Part shown: positions 36,065 through 45,970 of the stretch, one piece after another
How positions within the stretch are numbered: position 1 is the first letter of the stretch
How the letters are laid out: each line of letters begins with the position of its first letter
Source of the DNA: Turnera subulata
Taxonomy: Eukaryota > Streptophyta > Magnoliopsida > Malpighiales > Passifloraceae
DNA length: 64,000 bases
Direction: 5' to 3'
Assembly: GCA_028386065.3 (NCBI GenBank)
Contig: JAKUCV010000176.1
Location: 20,938 to 84,937, forward strand
Position numbers and translations under genes: made by a program
The notes under the pieces: model-generated
Database searches by the model: none
The model's input: only the letters and a program-made list of their open reading frames with translations
What the model was told of the DNA's origin: nothing

Positions 36065-36842
36065 TCTTAGTTTTCTTTTCAGCTTCGGCTTTCCTCTTTA
36101 ATTCTTCCTCCCATATAATCTTCTGGTAAATCTGATGCGATTGATCTTGGCGTGCAAGAATAGACTCCTTTTCCTTTAGCCTTTTATCTTGTCGAATCCC
36201 TCTTCCACCATGCTCCACGCGGTGCCACCCTTCTTCTTCTTTATCGTAAAAGTCGTCCACATAGTCATCAAAATGTACTGAAATCGGCACTTGTCTCCTA
36301 GTCAGAATTTTTTGTTGTTGCTCCTTTGAATAGTGACTAGGCGCATATCTCTTCTTCGTAATCCTCTTTAATTCAGCCCATGTATGGATAGACTCTTCTC
36401 CATACCTTCTTCTCTCTAAAACAAATTGATGCCACCAAACACGTGCATAATCACTAAATTCTGCAACAACTAGTTTTAGCTTACTTTCTTCGGAGCAGTT
36501 ACGATAGTCAAAGAGCTTCTCCACTCTCTTCTCTCATTCCAAGTATGCTTCAGGACCATCCTTGCCATAGAAAGGCAGAATTTTCAAATAAATGCTTCCA
36601 ACATCCCTATCAACACGATTTGCTCCTCCTTTTCTCCTATCAAAGTTTGGATTTCTATATGTTCTTTTATTACGTCCTCCTCTTTCTCCAAATCTGTCAT
36701 GTCCCCATACTCCATCAAACTCATCTACATCATAGCTATAGTGCACAGGAGTTGATTTCTTGGCTTCCATCCTGTAACCTCCTCTACCACATCTAAAATA
36801 TTCCATGATATCAACCTGCAAAAACTTGTTAGTAGAAAACAC
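36006..36842 (-). pseudogene. Gypsy-type gag of the non-autonomous element, one in-frame stop
   Basis: Read leftwards. The N-terminal part (36842-36537) has an RG-rich stretch and ends YGKDGPEAYLE. A TGA then follows at 36534-36536, where related gags have Trp. The frame continues with VEKLFDYRNCSEE, the core FSDYARVWWHQFVLERRR and RYAPSHYSKE, a clear Retrotrans_gag match. A Lys/Glu-rich tail closes at 36006. Gag forms the particle that packages element RNA. One stop and no linked pol frame mean that a partner element must have supplied enzymes, and probably intact Gag too. Confidence 0.85.
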
Positions 36843-37509
36843 CTCACACGCTCCCTCACGTGTTTACACTCGTAACAGAATGTGTCCACTCATGTTTCAC
36901 TCAAATTCGACTTTTCTTCTCAAATTTAGTGCACACACTCAGCCTTTTACCACTCAAGATTCTATCACAGTTTTACTTTTCCGGATCAATCACAACCAAC
37001 CAAGTAAATAGAATCCTACAACGAAAATTTCAATAGAAAACAACGAAATCCTAAAGAATGAAGGAAAGCGCAAAACTAGAGGCAATTAGACATAATAAAA
37101 AAGAAGCACAGATGTGATGAAGAACATGTGGGTAATGATTTCTGGTATAATTGAGCAATTTTGAAATAATATTACTCAGTAAGAAGTAAAACGGACAACA
37201 AAAATTGAAAAATTCTCAGAAGGAAAGGAAAGATACAAATAAGTAGGAATCAAACTCAACCAACCCAAATTCCATCAAAACATTTCTATTCTGCCCAAAA
37301 CAACAATTTAGTAACTCCAGATGGAACATCAATCAATTCTGCCAGAATTCCTTTTAAAGAAGAATAAGAGATTTGAACCCAAAGTGAATGATTTTCTTGC
37401 AGCAGCAACAAGCCAATTGAAATTGCAAGCAAATCAACTATAAAACTATCAAGGACAACTCAATTTCTGGAATTCAGTCCTCTTTATTTTTTTTTACCTT
37501 TTACTTTTA

Positions 37510-37625
37510 CTGTTTTGACGTGAACAGTAAAAAAGGTGTGAACAGTGATGAACAGCACGTGAACTCAACAGTAGATGAACAGTACGTGAAATGAACAGTA
37601 ACGAATAGTGATGAACAGTACCCGA
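37510..37625. repeat. Cluster of GAACAGT words in the gag-only element leader
   Basis: About seven GAACAGT-type words occur within 115 bases, with variants such as GAATAGTG. They lie 60-180 bases downstream of the primer-binding site in the sense of the element. The same word recurs in both LTRs (for example 30722-30770 and 38170-38230). Confidence 0.7.
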
Positions 37626-37686
37626 CAACAAAAACTTGGAATTCAATGAGCAGAAAAATAAAGATACGTAGTTGAATTGATACCTA

Positions 37687-37699
37687 GGCTCCGCTACCA
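37687..37699 (-). other. Primer-binding site of the gag-only element
   Basis: On the minus strand TGGTAGCGGAGCC, four bases inside the 5' LTR edge at 37703. It is the same 13-mer as in the Tork-like and SIRE-like elements of this window. Confidence 0.85.
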
Positions 37700-37702
37700 A
37701 AG

Positions 37703-38603
37703 ATGATTCGGCAACAATCCTAGAACTAAGCTAGAATCACCTCCGAATCAATGTTTGTCCCCGACCCCAAATTCAATCAACCGGGATAGAACTCTTCACC
37801 CCCAAAACAGCAAGGAATTGGTAACAAAGAGTATGAAAGAATTGAAATAACGCCACAAGTAAAAACTTACTTGATAAGTTGAATTCAATCCTTGAAGTAA
37901 AAACTAGAAGAATCACTCTCTTCCCAAGAGAAGCATTCAACTTTCTTATAAATACTCAAATCATCAAGTATAATCTGATTTCAAAGTTTACAAATGGTTG
38001 GCTTTTATAGAAGCCAAAAAGCAAATGATTGAATTTATCATACAAAGCAAAAGGATTCTTCTTTCTTTTTCTTTTGTGTTCTTTAATACACACCAACAAA
38101 CCAAATGATGAAAGAGCACCCAATCTGGATAGTGGGCATCTCCAGCTCCAAAATGAAATCTCCAACCGAAAGTGAACAGTAAACGCCAAAAGTGAACAGT
38201 AATTTCCGGCATGAACAGTAACCGAACAGTAAAACGCATATTTTTGACTGGAATCTTCCAGAATGCTCACTCACTTGGGTATCTATTTAAAGTCCTCTCC
38301 ATGCTTGATCTTTTTGTCCTCTTGAAGTTCTTGTGAAATTACTACTTGTACGAAAACTTGAAGTTGCGCTTCGAACTTGTTAGCGCGTGTATAGTGAGTT
38401 GCACCATTACGTGAATAGTGAACTGAAAGTGAATAGTTCCAGACTCCTTTTAATGTGCTCACATGTTTAAATGTCTCCTTAAGCTCCAATTGCATCTTGA
38501 GCTTGTTAGCACGCGCTTGTGTATTCGGCTCCAATGGCATCCGCAACTCGCCTTTAACATTGACGTCTTCTACTTGGTGTTTAGTTCCTTGATTTGCATC
38601 ATC
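37703..38603 (-). repeat. 5' LTR of the gag-only element
   Basis: About 901 bp. It preserves the empty site (AACCGAACAGTAAAACG) of the 3-kb solo LTR found in the partner LTR. Minus-strand ends are GATGATGCAAATC and TTGCCGAATCAT. Confidence 0.87.
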
Positions 38604-38788
38604 CTATGATTAAATCGTCTCATTAACCCTAGCCACATAAAGGTCCTAATTCCTATAATGTATAAATTCTATTAAAATTAAGCCCCATCCATGCTTCATC
38701 CCAAGACTAACTCATCAATCTTATGATTCAAACATGTTTGGAGTCTAATCTCAATAGAGTCTTCATGGGTCAAATTTGGGTGTTCACA

Positions 38789-39046
38789 CCAAGATCATTT
38801 GACACATAGAACACGAGAGCCTTTCCTCCTCTCATCCTCTCTTCTTCCTTCCCTCACGAATTCCCTCCATCCTGGTGTGTTGGGTTCTCTCAAATTATTT
38901 CCTTTAAAGTTCTGATATTCTACCTTTGGTAGAAGGAGCATTTGTGTCCTGGGGACACTTTGGGAGTACCAAAATATTTTTTAGGATAGTGATTTACACA
39001 CCTCAGCTCAGGTTTAACTCATCCAATTTTTTCAATTATTCGAACA
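38789..39046 (+). repeat. Q 5' LTR, second piece
   Basis: AGATCATTTGACACATAGAA and the following CTCCTCT-rich leader match 45738-45970 of the 3' LTR through to the end at CGAACA. It is separated from the first piece by LTRs D and E and their contents. Confidence 0.8.
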
Positions 39047-39950
39047 ACCTAAATAGATAGGACCAACGGCTGAATTCCAACCCGAAAATGTTGTCGCCGT
39101 CACCGCTGCTAGCTCATAACTCCAACCTGCCATCACATTTGCAACACCTTATCCTGACGTGTTCAGAATCGAGGTGTTTACTAGAGCAAATTTTAAGAGA
39201 AGGCCGGAGCGCATTTTTTTCATGCTTGACATGCACGGGGTGGCTTACACCTTTATAGAGTCGATGTTGGCAACCGACGACCAGAAGCAAATGTAGAATT
39301 GGATTAATGCCAACAAGGTTTGCCGACACACAATAATTCAAGCATTATCTACTGAGATTTTTTATGTTTTTTCTTCTTACAAGGGAGCAAAAGATATCTA
39401 GGACAACATGGTGGAGAAATACACAACGGAGGGTGCTCTTAAACAAAAATTTGCAATTTTCTGACTTTTACAAGTGGGTGATGAAGGAAGGCAAGTCCAT
39501 CAGCAGTCAGATCAGATCACAGAATACCAGAGGCTAGTTGAGGACCTGAAGGCTGTGAAAATTTCTTTCCCTGATGAGTTTCCAGCAGGTTCTCTGATTA
39601 AGAAGCTTTTGAATTCCTGGAAAGACTGCAAGCACGATCAAGAACTCAAGCATGAATTGATGCCCCTGAATGACTTGATCTTCCATATTAACATCGAGGA
39701 AAAGAATAAAGGAGAAATCAAAGGTGCACACACTAGAGGGATGACTGCTGAAGCAAACGTAGTAGAATGTACCTCTAATTCCAAGCAGTTCAATAACAAT
39801 ATGAAATTTGATTGCAACGCTAAAATTACTAAGCTTATCTCTTTTAAGAAGAAAAAAATTATTTTGTATGTGGAAAGCCAGGATACTTTGCATCACAGTG
39901 CAAGAAGAGGGTCTGAAATGGCAATCCTCCTATGCCAAGGGCTAACTTGA
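39047..39950 (+). pseudogene. Q gag remnant
   Basis: Frames with stops encode a copia gag: RRPERIFFMLDMHGVAYTFI near 39220, VEDLKAVKISFPDEF near 39535, LLNSWKDCKHDQELKHELM near 39610, and IEEKNKGEIK. A zinc-knuckle remnant (CGKPGYFASQC, in a shifted frame, with Tyr in place of the usual His) lies near 39868-39905. The polyprotein is not expressible. Confidence 0.75.
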
Positions 39951-39989
39951 TTGAAGGAGATGACATAATTGTTGCGACCTTTCCAAAAC

Positions 39990-41253
39990 CTTCTTAGTCG
40001 CCAATATGAAAGACTGAGTGGTAGACTCTAGTGCTATTAGGCATGTCTGTGCAACCAAAGATGTCTTTTTCTCCTACGTCGAGGTAGGGGATGGAGAAGA
40101 ACAAATTTATCTTGCTGATTCCGAAACTGCAAAATTTTGAGGGAAGGGAAATGTTCTTGTGAAGCTCACATCTGGCAAAAGACTCTGGCTCTCAACAATG
40201 TACTGCATGTGCCTAAAATTCGGGCGAACCTGGTCTTTTTGTCCCTTTTAGGAGACGTGGGGGTTAAGGTGTCATTTGAATTCGACAAGAGCAAAATGAC
40301 CAAGAACAATGTCTTTGTGGGTAAGGGCTATTGTAACCAAGGACTCCTATGTTGAATGTTGTTGAAACTGTGAATGAAAATGCAAGTTTTTTTACTGCTT
40401 ACTTGATTGACTTTTTTGACATATGGCTTGCTAGATTAGGACATGTTAGTGCACCATATCTTAAGAAACTTCAAAATGTTTGATTATTATCTGCATCTAG
40501 TGATTTATTATCTAATAAATGTATAATATGTGCTGAAACTAAACAAGTTAAGAAATCCTATCATTTTGTGAATAAAAGAGAAACTGAACTGCTTCATTTA
40601 ATTCACACAAACTTAGTGGATTTAAAACAAACCATGACTAGCAGAGGTAAAAACTATTATGTGACATTTACAAATGACTTCTCAAGTATACTAAAGTATA
40701 TTTGATTAGGAACAAAGATGAAGCCTTTGACATGTTTCTCCTATATAAAACTGAAGTAGAAACCCAGTTAAATAGAAAGATTAAAAGGGTTAGATCAGAT
40801 CTAGGTGGTGAATATGTTCTGTTTAATGAATTCTATGAGAAAGAAGGTATAATATATGATGCGACACCTCCTTATTCACCACAAGAAAATGGTGTAGCTG
40901 AACATAAAACTAGAACACTAAAAAAATGATGAATGCAATGCTTGTTAATCGTTCTGCATCTAATAATCTTTGGGAAGAAGCTATTTTATCAGCATGTCAT
41001 GTGTAAAATCAGATTCCATATAAGAAGCTTGAAAAGGCACGCATATGAATTTTGGAAAGGTGATTCACATATTCTAAAATACTTAAAAATGTGGGGGTGG
41101 ATTGCTAAAGTAATGTTGTCTGATCCTATGAAAAGGAAAATAGGGTCTAAAACTAGTGATTGCATATTTATTAGTTATGCTGATAATAGTGCTGTGTATA
41201 GATTTTTTTTTTTTTTTGAAGAGTGATGTGCTTGATGTGAATACCATTGTTGA
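39990..41253 (+). pseudogene. Q protease and integrase remnant
   Basis: Near 40140-40350 the frame gives the linker region (LALNNVLHVPKIRANLVFLSLL). At 40436 LARLGHVSAPYLKK marks GAG-pre-integrase, and at 40702-40929 the integrase core reads VRSDLGGEY and PPYSPQENGVAEHKTRTLKK. The segment 40933-41226 continues to the integrase C-terminal part. A T-run at 41202 and the SIRE-like solo LTR at 41254 follow. Confidence 0.78.
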
Positions 41254-41562
41254 TGTTAGAAATAGTGTTTTGCTAATGCCTCCTTGTCTCATACAGGTTT
41301 TGATATTGACAAACTGGACATTGATTCAAAATGACGACAAACCCGAGGCAAAAAGAAATCACTCCCGAAGCAAAATGAAATGACTCAAAGAGAAAAAATG
41401 TAAAGTGAAGAAGAGCACAAGAACTGAAGCACAAGAAGATTTAGGAACCTAATTGTAAAAGGATAACACTCAAATTCTTCTAAGTTGTTAGCTCAAACAT
41501 AATCAATTTTTCTTATGCATAGCATTCTTTTTATCAATCATAAAAATGGTTTTTGAGCACTA

Positions 41563-41914
41563 AACATCGGTGTTGTGTTTCTAAACATCGATGTTCCTGC
41601 CTTCTAAAAGGTTTATCAAAAGTGGCAGAAGCTCAAAACATCGATGTTGGCATCCCAAACATCGATGTTCTCCTGACCGAATGCATTTCAAGATGTTTTG
41701 CAGAAACACTGTTCAAACATCGATGTTCACTTTCCAAACATCGATGTTCACAGTTTAAACATCGATGTGCTACTCTTCATTGTGTTAAATTGTTTTGGCA
41801 GTGCTCCAAAACATTGATGTTCAAGTTTAAAACATCGATGTTTTAGTGACCGTTGGCCCAATAATTCATATTTACTGGCCAAACATCGATGTTCTAGTGC
41901 TAAACATCGATGTT
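41563..41914. repeat. Palindrome array: 11 boxes of AACATCGATGTT, 21-bp phase
   Basis: Boxes start at 41563, 41584 / 41637, 41658 / 41716, 41737, 41758 / 41810, 41831 / 41882, 41903. Within each group the start-to-start distance is exactly 21 bp. Between the last box of one group and the first of the next it is 51-58 bp. Eight of the eleven are perfect 12-bp palindromes. Copies one, seven and eight each have one change. Spacers between groups share a degraded TTTTGGCAG word, pointing to an ancestral repeat of about 73 bp. The array lies roughly 100-450 bp upstream of the LTR TATA box. Confidence 0.95.
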
Positions 41915-42011
41915 GTGCCGTTTTGAGCAGAAATCTTTTGCATCTTTCTATGTTGTTTTGTCTAAAGGTGTTTTAGAATGATTCCCCAATGGTCATATAA
42001 GTTTTTTGACA

Positions 42012-42020
42012 TATAAATAG
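42012..42020 (+). promoter_or_regulatory. TATA box of the SIRE-like solo LTR
   Basis: TATAAATAG, downstream of the palindrome array and upstream of leader-like sequence. This placement identifies the array as part of U3. Confidence 0.6.
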
Positions 42021-42559
42021 AGCATTTACACCTCTGTTTATTAAAAATCTACTCTCCATACATTTATCATTCATTGATACACATTCATTCAAATTTTTAT
42101 GATCTAATATCCTTGAGATTTGAGAGAGTTGCCTTATTGTGCTTATCTTGTTACTCAACATTCACTCTTTGAGAGAGTTTCTATTTTGAGTCTTGTGAGT
42201 TTTGTTATACACTTGAAGGGAGGTTTGTTCCCTTGTTGTGATTCATAGGAAGAGGGTTTTCTTTCTGTGTGAGAAGTCTTGAAATGAGGTATCTTCAAAC
42301 AGGAGTGTTGAGGTTCATGTGACTTGAACTCTCAGGTGTAAACGGTTTGTTAAGCACCCGAAAGTTTAACGTAGATAGTGAAATCTTCGAGAGAGTCTCT
42401 CGGAGGACTGGATTAGCCACACAAGTTGTGTGTGTGAACCAGTATAAAATTCGTTGTGTCCTTCATTCTTTCAATTGCGCAATTATTTCCTGAAAGTTTT
42501 TGATTTTGTCCATAAAACGCTATTCACCCCCCCTCTAGCGTAGGGCACCTATTCTAACA

Positions 42560-44760
42560 TTTGAGACAAGAAATGCCAAGGTTTTGAGAATGTGTTTCCT
42601 CTAAAGTAGAATAGTCTGACTGTTGCACCTACACAAGAAATCTCTGAAAGTGAGACTGATGCTTAAAATGGTTTTGAAAATGAAGTTGATGGACGATTTA
42701 CTGTTTTGAGAAGAACTAAAAGACAAAGGAAAGAAACTTGTTTTGGTAATGATTTTTATACTTTTTTTGTTCAAGACGATTCATCAACTTATTTTGAAGC
42801 TATTTTTTTCTCTTGATGCAAATTTGCAAAAAGAAGCAATAACAACAGAGCTTGATTCCATTGAACAAAACAAAAGTTGGGTTTTAGTTGATTTACTTAC
42901 AGGAGCAAAACTAATTAGTTGGACAGAGATTTCTCGTAGGAAATTTAATCCTGATGGTTCAATTGATAAATACAATACCATGTTAGTTGAAAAAGGTTTT
43001 ACTAAAAAAAAACATTAATTATTTTGATACTTTCGCTCCTTTTACAAGAATTTCTTCAGTTCGTGTTTTGATAGCCTTGGCATCAGTCTACAAATTTTTT
43101 ATACATCAAATGGATATTAAAACACATTTTCTAAATGCTGATAGTGATGAACACATTTTCAGTTCTTGTTTCAGTTCACGTTATTTCTGGTCAGGAACAC
43201 AAAGTATGCAAATTGGACAATTCTTTTATGGCTTGAAACAAGAACCTAAACAATAGCATGAGAAATTTAAGGGTTTTTGGGTTTTTTGGGCCCCTGTGTT
43301 TAGTGGTTTGGCCAATTTGGTACCCCGACATTTTTTTTGGCCGGGCATATACCCCGAGATTGCATGGGCAGGCCAAACGTATACCCCTGGTCAGGCACCT
43401 GTGGACGTGGAGGCTGCCTGGGTATTTGCGCGTGTTACTGTAGCAAAACGACGTCGTTTTAAGTGAGAAAATGACGTCGTTTCATGCCACGTCGGACACA
43501 GGTGGCTTAGTGGGGCCCACTTCACTCAAAACAAATCCTCTAAAACGACGTCGTTTTGCTACAGTAACACGCGCAAGTACCCCGGGCAGCCTCCACGTCA
43601 GCAGGTGCCTGACCAGGGGTATACATTTGGCCTGCCCATGCAATCTCGGGGTAGATGTCCAGCCAAAAAAAATGTCGGGGTACCAAATTGGCCAAACCAC
43701 TAAACATAGGGGCCCGAAAACCCGAAATTTAATCAGGCTACGATTAACTATGGATATATCTCTACTGAGGTAGAAAAATGTGTATATACCAAAGTTTCAA
43801 ATGAGGACTGTGTGATTATTTGTTTGTATGTGGATGACATGTTGATTTTTATCGATAGTCTTAACATCATTCATGATACTAATATATTTCTTGCTTCTCG
43901 GTTTGATATGTAAGACATGGGTGAAGCAAATATGATTTTGGCAGTAAGATCAAAAGAAAAGGTGATAGTATCATTCTGTTACAAGAGCATTATGTTGAGA
44001 AACTTCTTAAAAAGTTTGGACATTTGGATGTCAGATATGTGAGTACCCTTTACGATGCTAACTCTCAATTGAAGTAAAACAAAGGAGATCCAGTATCTCA
44101 AGTTTAGTATACACAAATTTATTGGGAATTCGTTGCATTTGATAAACTTCTCACGCCCTGATATAGTTTATGCCGTGGGCAGGCTAAGTCAGTATACCCA
44201 CAATCCCAACAATAAGCATTGGGATGCTGTAAGAAAACTGATGAGATGTTTGAGGAGTACCATAAGTTATGGTATTCGATATAGTGGACTATCCACTATA
44301 CTAGAAGGATACAGTGATGCTAACTGGATTTCAGATTTAGATGAGATAAAGTCCACTAGTGGATATGTATTCACTCTTGGAGGTGGTGCAGTCACCTGGA
44401 AGGCAGCTAAGCAAACGATAATCACGCGATCAACAATGGAGTCAGAGTTTATTGCTCTAGACTTAGCTGACACCAAGGTTGAATGGCTAAGAAACTTCTT
44501 TACGAGTATTCCATTGGGAATAAAAGCCTACACTGTCTCTGTCTATGCATTGTGATTGCAAAGCAGCAATAGACAATGCTACAAGTTTCAATGGGAGAAA
44601 CAGACACATTTGATTAAGGCACAACGTTATAAAAAAACTGTTAAGAGGTGGAACAATTTCCATAGATTATGTGAAGTTAGAAGTGAATTTGGTCGATCCT
44701 CTGACGAACCTAGGACCAAAAATGATTATGGAAACATCGAGGGGAGTGAGACTTAGAAGC
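42560..44760 (+). pseudogene. Q reverse transcriptase and RNase H remnant
   Basis: 42840-43256 encodes the start of reverse transcriptase (AITTELDSIEQNKSWVLVDL, later VLIALASVYKFFIHQMDIKT, then YGLKQEPKQ). The Mutator-like element 43271-43723 interrupts it, and the frame resumes at 43733 with a YVDDML-type motif near 43830. The connection and RNase H regions lie at 44133-44555 (RPDIVYAVGRLSQYTHNP, GYSDANWISDLDEIKSTSGY, STMESEFIALDLA). Multiple stops and frameshifts are present. Confidence 0.82.
43271..43723. mobile_element. Mutator-like MITE with long TIRs, 453 bp
   Basis: Inverted arms begin GGGTTTTTGGG and end in the complement (GAAAACCC). They share blocks such as TGGTTTGGCCAATTTGGTACC, GACATTTTTTTTGGC and AAACGACGTCGTTTT. 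An exact 9-bp duplication GAAATTTAA flanks it (43262-43270 and 43724-43732). Taking out the element and one duplication returns the reverse transcriptase reading of Q to phase. There is no coding capacity, so it needs an external Mutator-type transposase. A diverged relative lies at 9996-10226. Confidence 0.93.
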
Positions 44761-45339
44761 CTATCTAAAAACAATTAGTGATGGTATCCCAACCTACGTG
44801 AACGGAGATCCCGTGAAACAGGTTCATTTGGGTATAACAAGTCACTGGTTAGTTTTGCTAGTACTTGAACGTTTGTTCCTTCCTATGGTGTGGGGAAAAA
44901 TACTAGACTGCATTTGTTCGAGAGGCTGACTAGGCTCTTAATGATCTTCATATCCCTTACAGGTAGTGTATGGCGTGCAGTATACACTTGATGAGATAAC
45001 CTGTGTGAGTGTAGAATGGGGTCGCTCCTATGAGGATGTGTTTGCATATGTACCTCTAGAGCACTCATGAATTTCCAGACGCGCGCACAACAGTGATGCG
45101 AAAAACCGCGATAACACCAAGAATTGTTGGGGTGTAATATGATTGGTAAGAACACTGACTTACCAAGGTGTCTATTAGTTTATAGTAACCTATTGTTACA
45201 CTATTAGACACGGTTTGTCAAGATTTATCATTCTAAGTTTGGTTCGTAGTCTACGGACACCAAGATCGATGTATTACACTCATTAGTGGTAAGAACCCAG
45301 TAAACATATTTTTTTCATTTTGAAATATATGTGGAGGAT
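44761..45339 (+). other. Q 3' untranslated region
   Basis: Non-coding sequence between RNase H and the 3' LTR. It contains GGGGTCGCTCCTATGAGGATG near 45020, which is similar to a segment of the 3' LTR near 45490. It ends with the polypurine tract. Confidence 0.5.
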
Positions 45340-45970
45340 TGTAATCGTGTATTTCAAAAAAACCTATCCACATTAGAGAGGAAGCAGTTTTCGGAGAAAC
45401 GTATATAATTACTAGCTAATTTTGGGCCTTTGAACAAATGGTTAGGCAAAGCCTTGTGCACATGAGACGGCCAGTGCAGTTGAAATCCGCTCCTATAAGG
45501 ATGTGTTTGCAGGTGCATCCCTGCACGCAAAGGAAAAGGCCTAACACAGTTTTATTTTTTGCCATAAAATCCAAAAGCGCAACGGACAAATTGACAAGGT
45601 CCATCAAAGGTGGTTGGAAGTGATCCTGGAAAACCCAGTCTATATTGTTGGTAACAACTTATCTGCTTACCTGATCGTTAGGAGGTCTGGTAGATTTATT
45701 TTTCCCATTTAGCTATAAATACCATCCCTTCCTAGATCATTTGACACATAGAACACAAGAGCCTCTCCTCCTTTCCTCCTCTCTTCTTCCTTTCCCCACG
45801 AATCCTCCGTCCTAGTGTGCTAGGTTCTCTCAAATTATTTTCTTAACAGTTCTTATATCCTACATTTGGTAGAAGGAACAGTTTTAGCCTTAGAAGACTT
45901 TGGGGTTCTAAAATATCTCTTTTTTAAAGTACACGCCCCAACTCATTCAACTTTTCCAATTACTCCAACA
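45340..45970 (+). repeat. Q 3' LTR
   Basis: 631 bp, TGTAATCGTG to CTCCAACA, containing CTATAAATACC near 45714 as a promoter candidate. It is the complete version against which the gap in the 5' LTR is recognised. Confidence 0.8.

Larger units (their letters stand above)
30261..38603 (-). mobile_element. Non-autonomous gag-only LTR retrotransposon (gypsy-type gag)
   Basis: A minus-strand element. Its 5' LTR is 37703-38603 and its 3' LTR 30261-34116 (about 800 bp of its own sequence plus a nested solo LTR). The primer-binding site, read on the minus strand, is TGGTAGCGGAGCC at 37687-37699. The polypurine tract TGGAAGGAGGGA on the minus strand lies at 34117-34128. CTATGAT is repeated at both outer edges (30254-30260 and 38604-38610), including the probable 5-bp target duplication. 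The interior encodes gag and a second long frame, but no protease, reverse transcriptase, RNase H or integrase. It resembles TR-GAG-type elements, which would be mobilised by an autonomous partner. Confidence 0.87.
28904..38788 (-). mobile_element. LTR E of the TGTGAACACCC family, split by a later element
   Basis: Left part 28904-30260 starts at CAACATCTTTGG, about 75 bp inside the family consensus, so its first bases are missing. The right part 38604-38788 ends TTTGGGTGTTCACA. Joining the parts across the 30261-38603 element restores the family order (TTCTTAACATATT...AAATCGTCTCATTAA). Three tandem palindromic stems lie at 29717-29825, the best being ATGACCGCC/GGCGGTCAT with a 6-base loop. 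The minus-strand TATA box is the complement of CTATTTATAG near 29581. Confidence 0.85.
41254..42559 (+). mobile_element. SIRE/Maximus-like solo LTR with a palindrome array
   Basis: 1306 bp between TGTTAGAAATAG and CTATTCTAACA, which are inverted copies of each other. Flanks GTTGA (41249-41253) and TTTGA (42560-42564) are a target duplication with one mismatch. U3 carries eleven AACATCGATGTT boxes (41563-41914). The TATA box TATAAATAG is at 42012-42020. The end has the ATTCACCCCCCCTCTAGCG signature of SIRE-type LTRs. The same LTR family reappears inverted at 63598-64000. It interrupts element Q between integrase and reverse transcriptase. Confidence 0.9.
26908..45970 (+). mobile_element. Ty1/copia element Q, decayed and heavily interrupted
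   Basis: The 5' LTR is in two pieces (26908-27030 and 38789-39046) and the 3' LTR is 45340-45970. The tract GTGGAGGAT before the 3' LTR is the polypurine tract. Gag, protease, integrase, reverse transcriptase and RNase H remnants lie between 39047 and 44760. Insertions are solo LTR D, LTR E with its own nest, a SIRE-like solo LTR (41254-42559) and a Mutator-like element (43271-43723). No convincing target duplication or primer-binding site was seen, in keeping with old age. Confidence 0.78.

Noticed and set aside
41563..41914. Possible CRISPR-like array because of regularly spaced repeats
   Set aside because: Repeats are 12-bp palindromes with 9-bp gaps inside a plant LTR. There are no unique spacers of constant length and no cas genes, and this is a eukaryotic genome.
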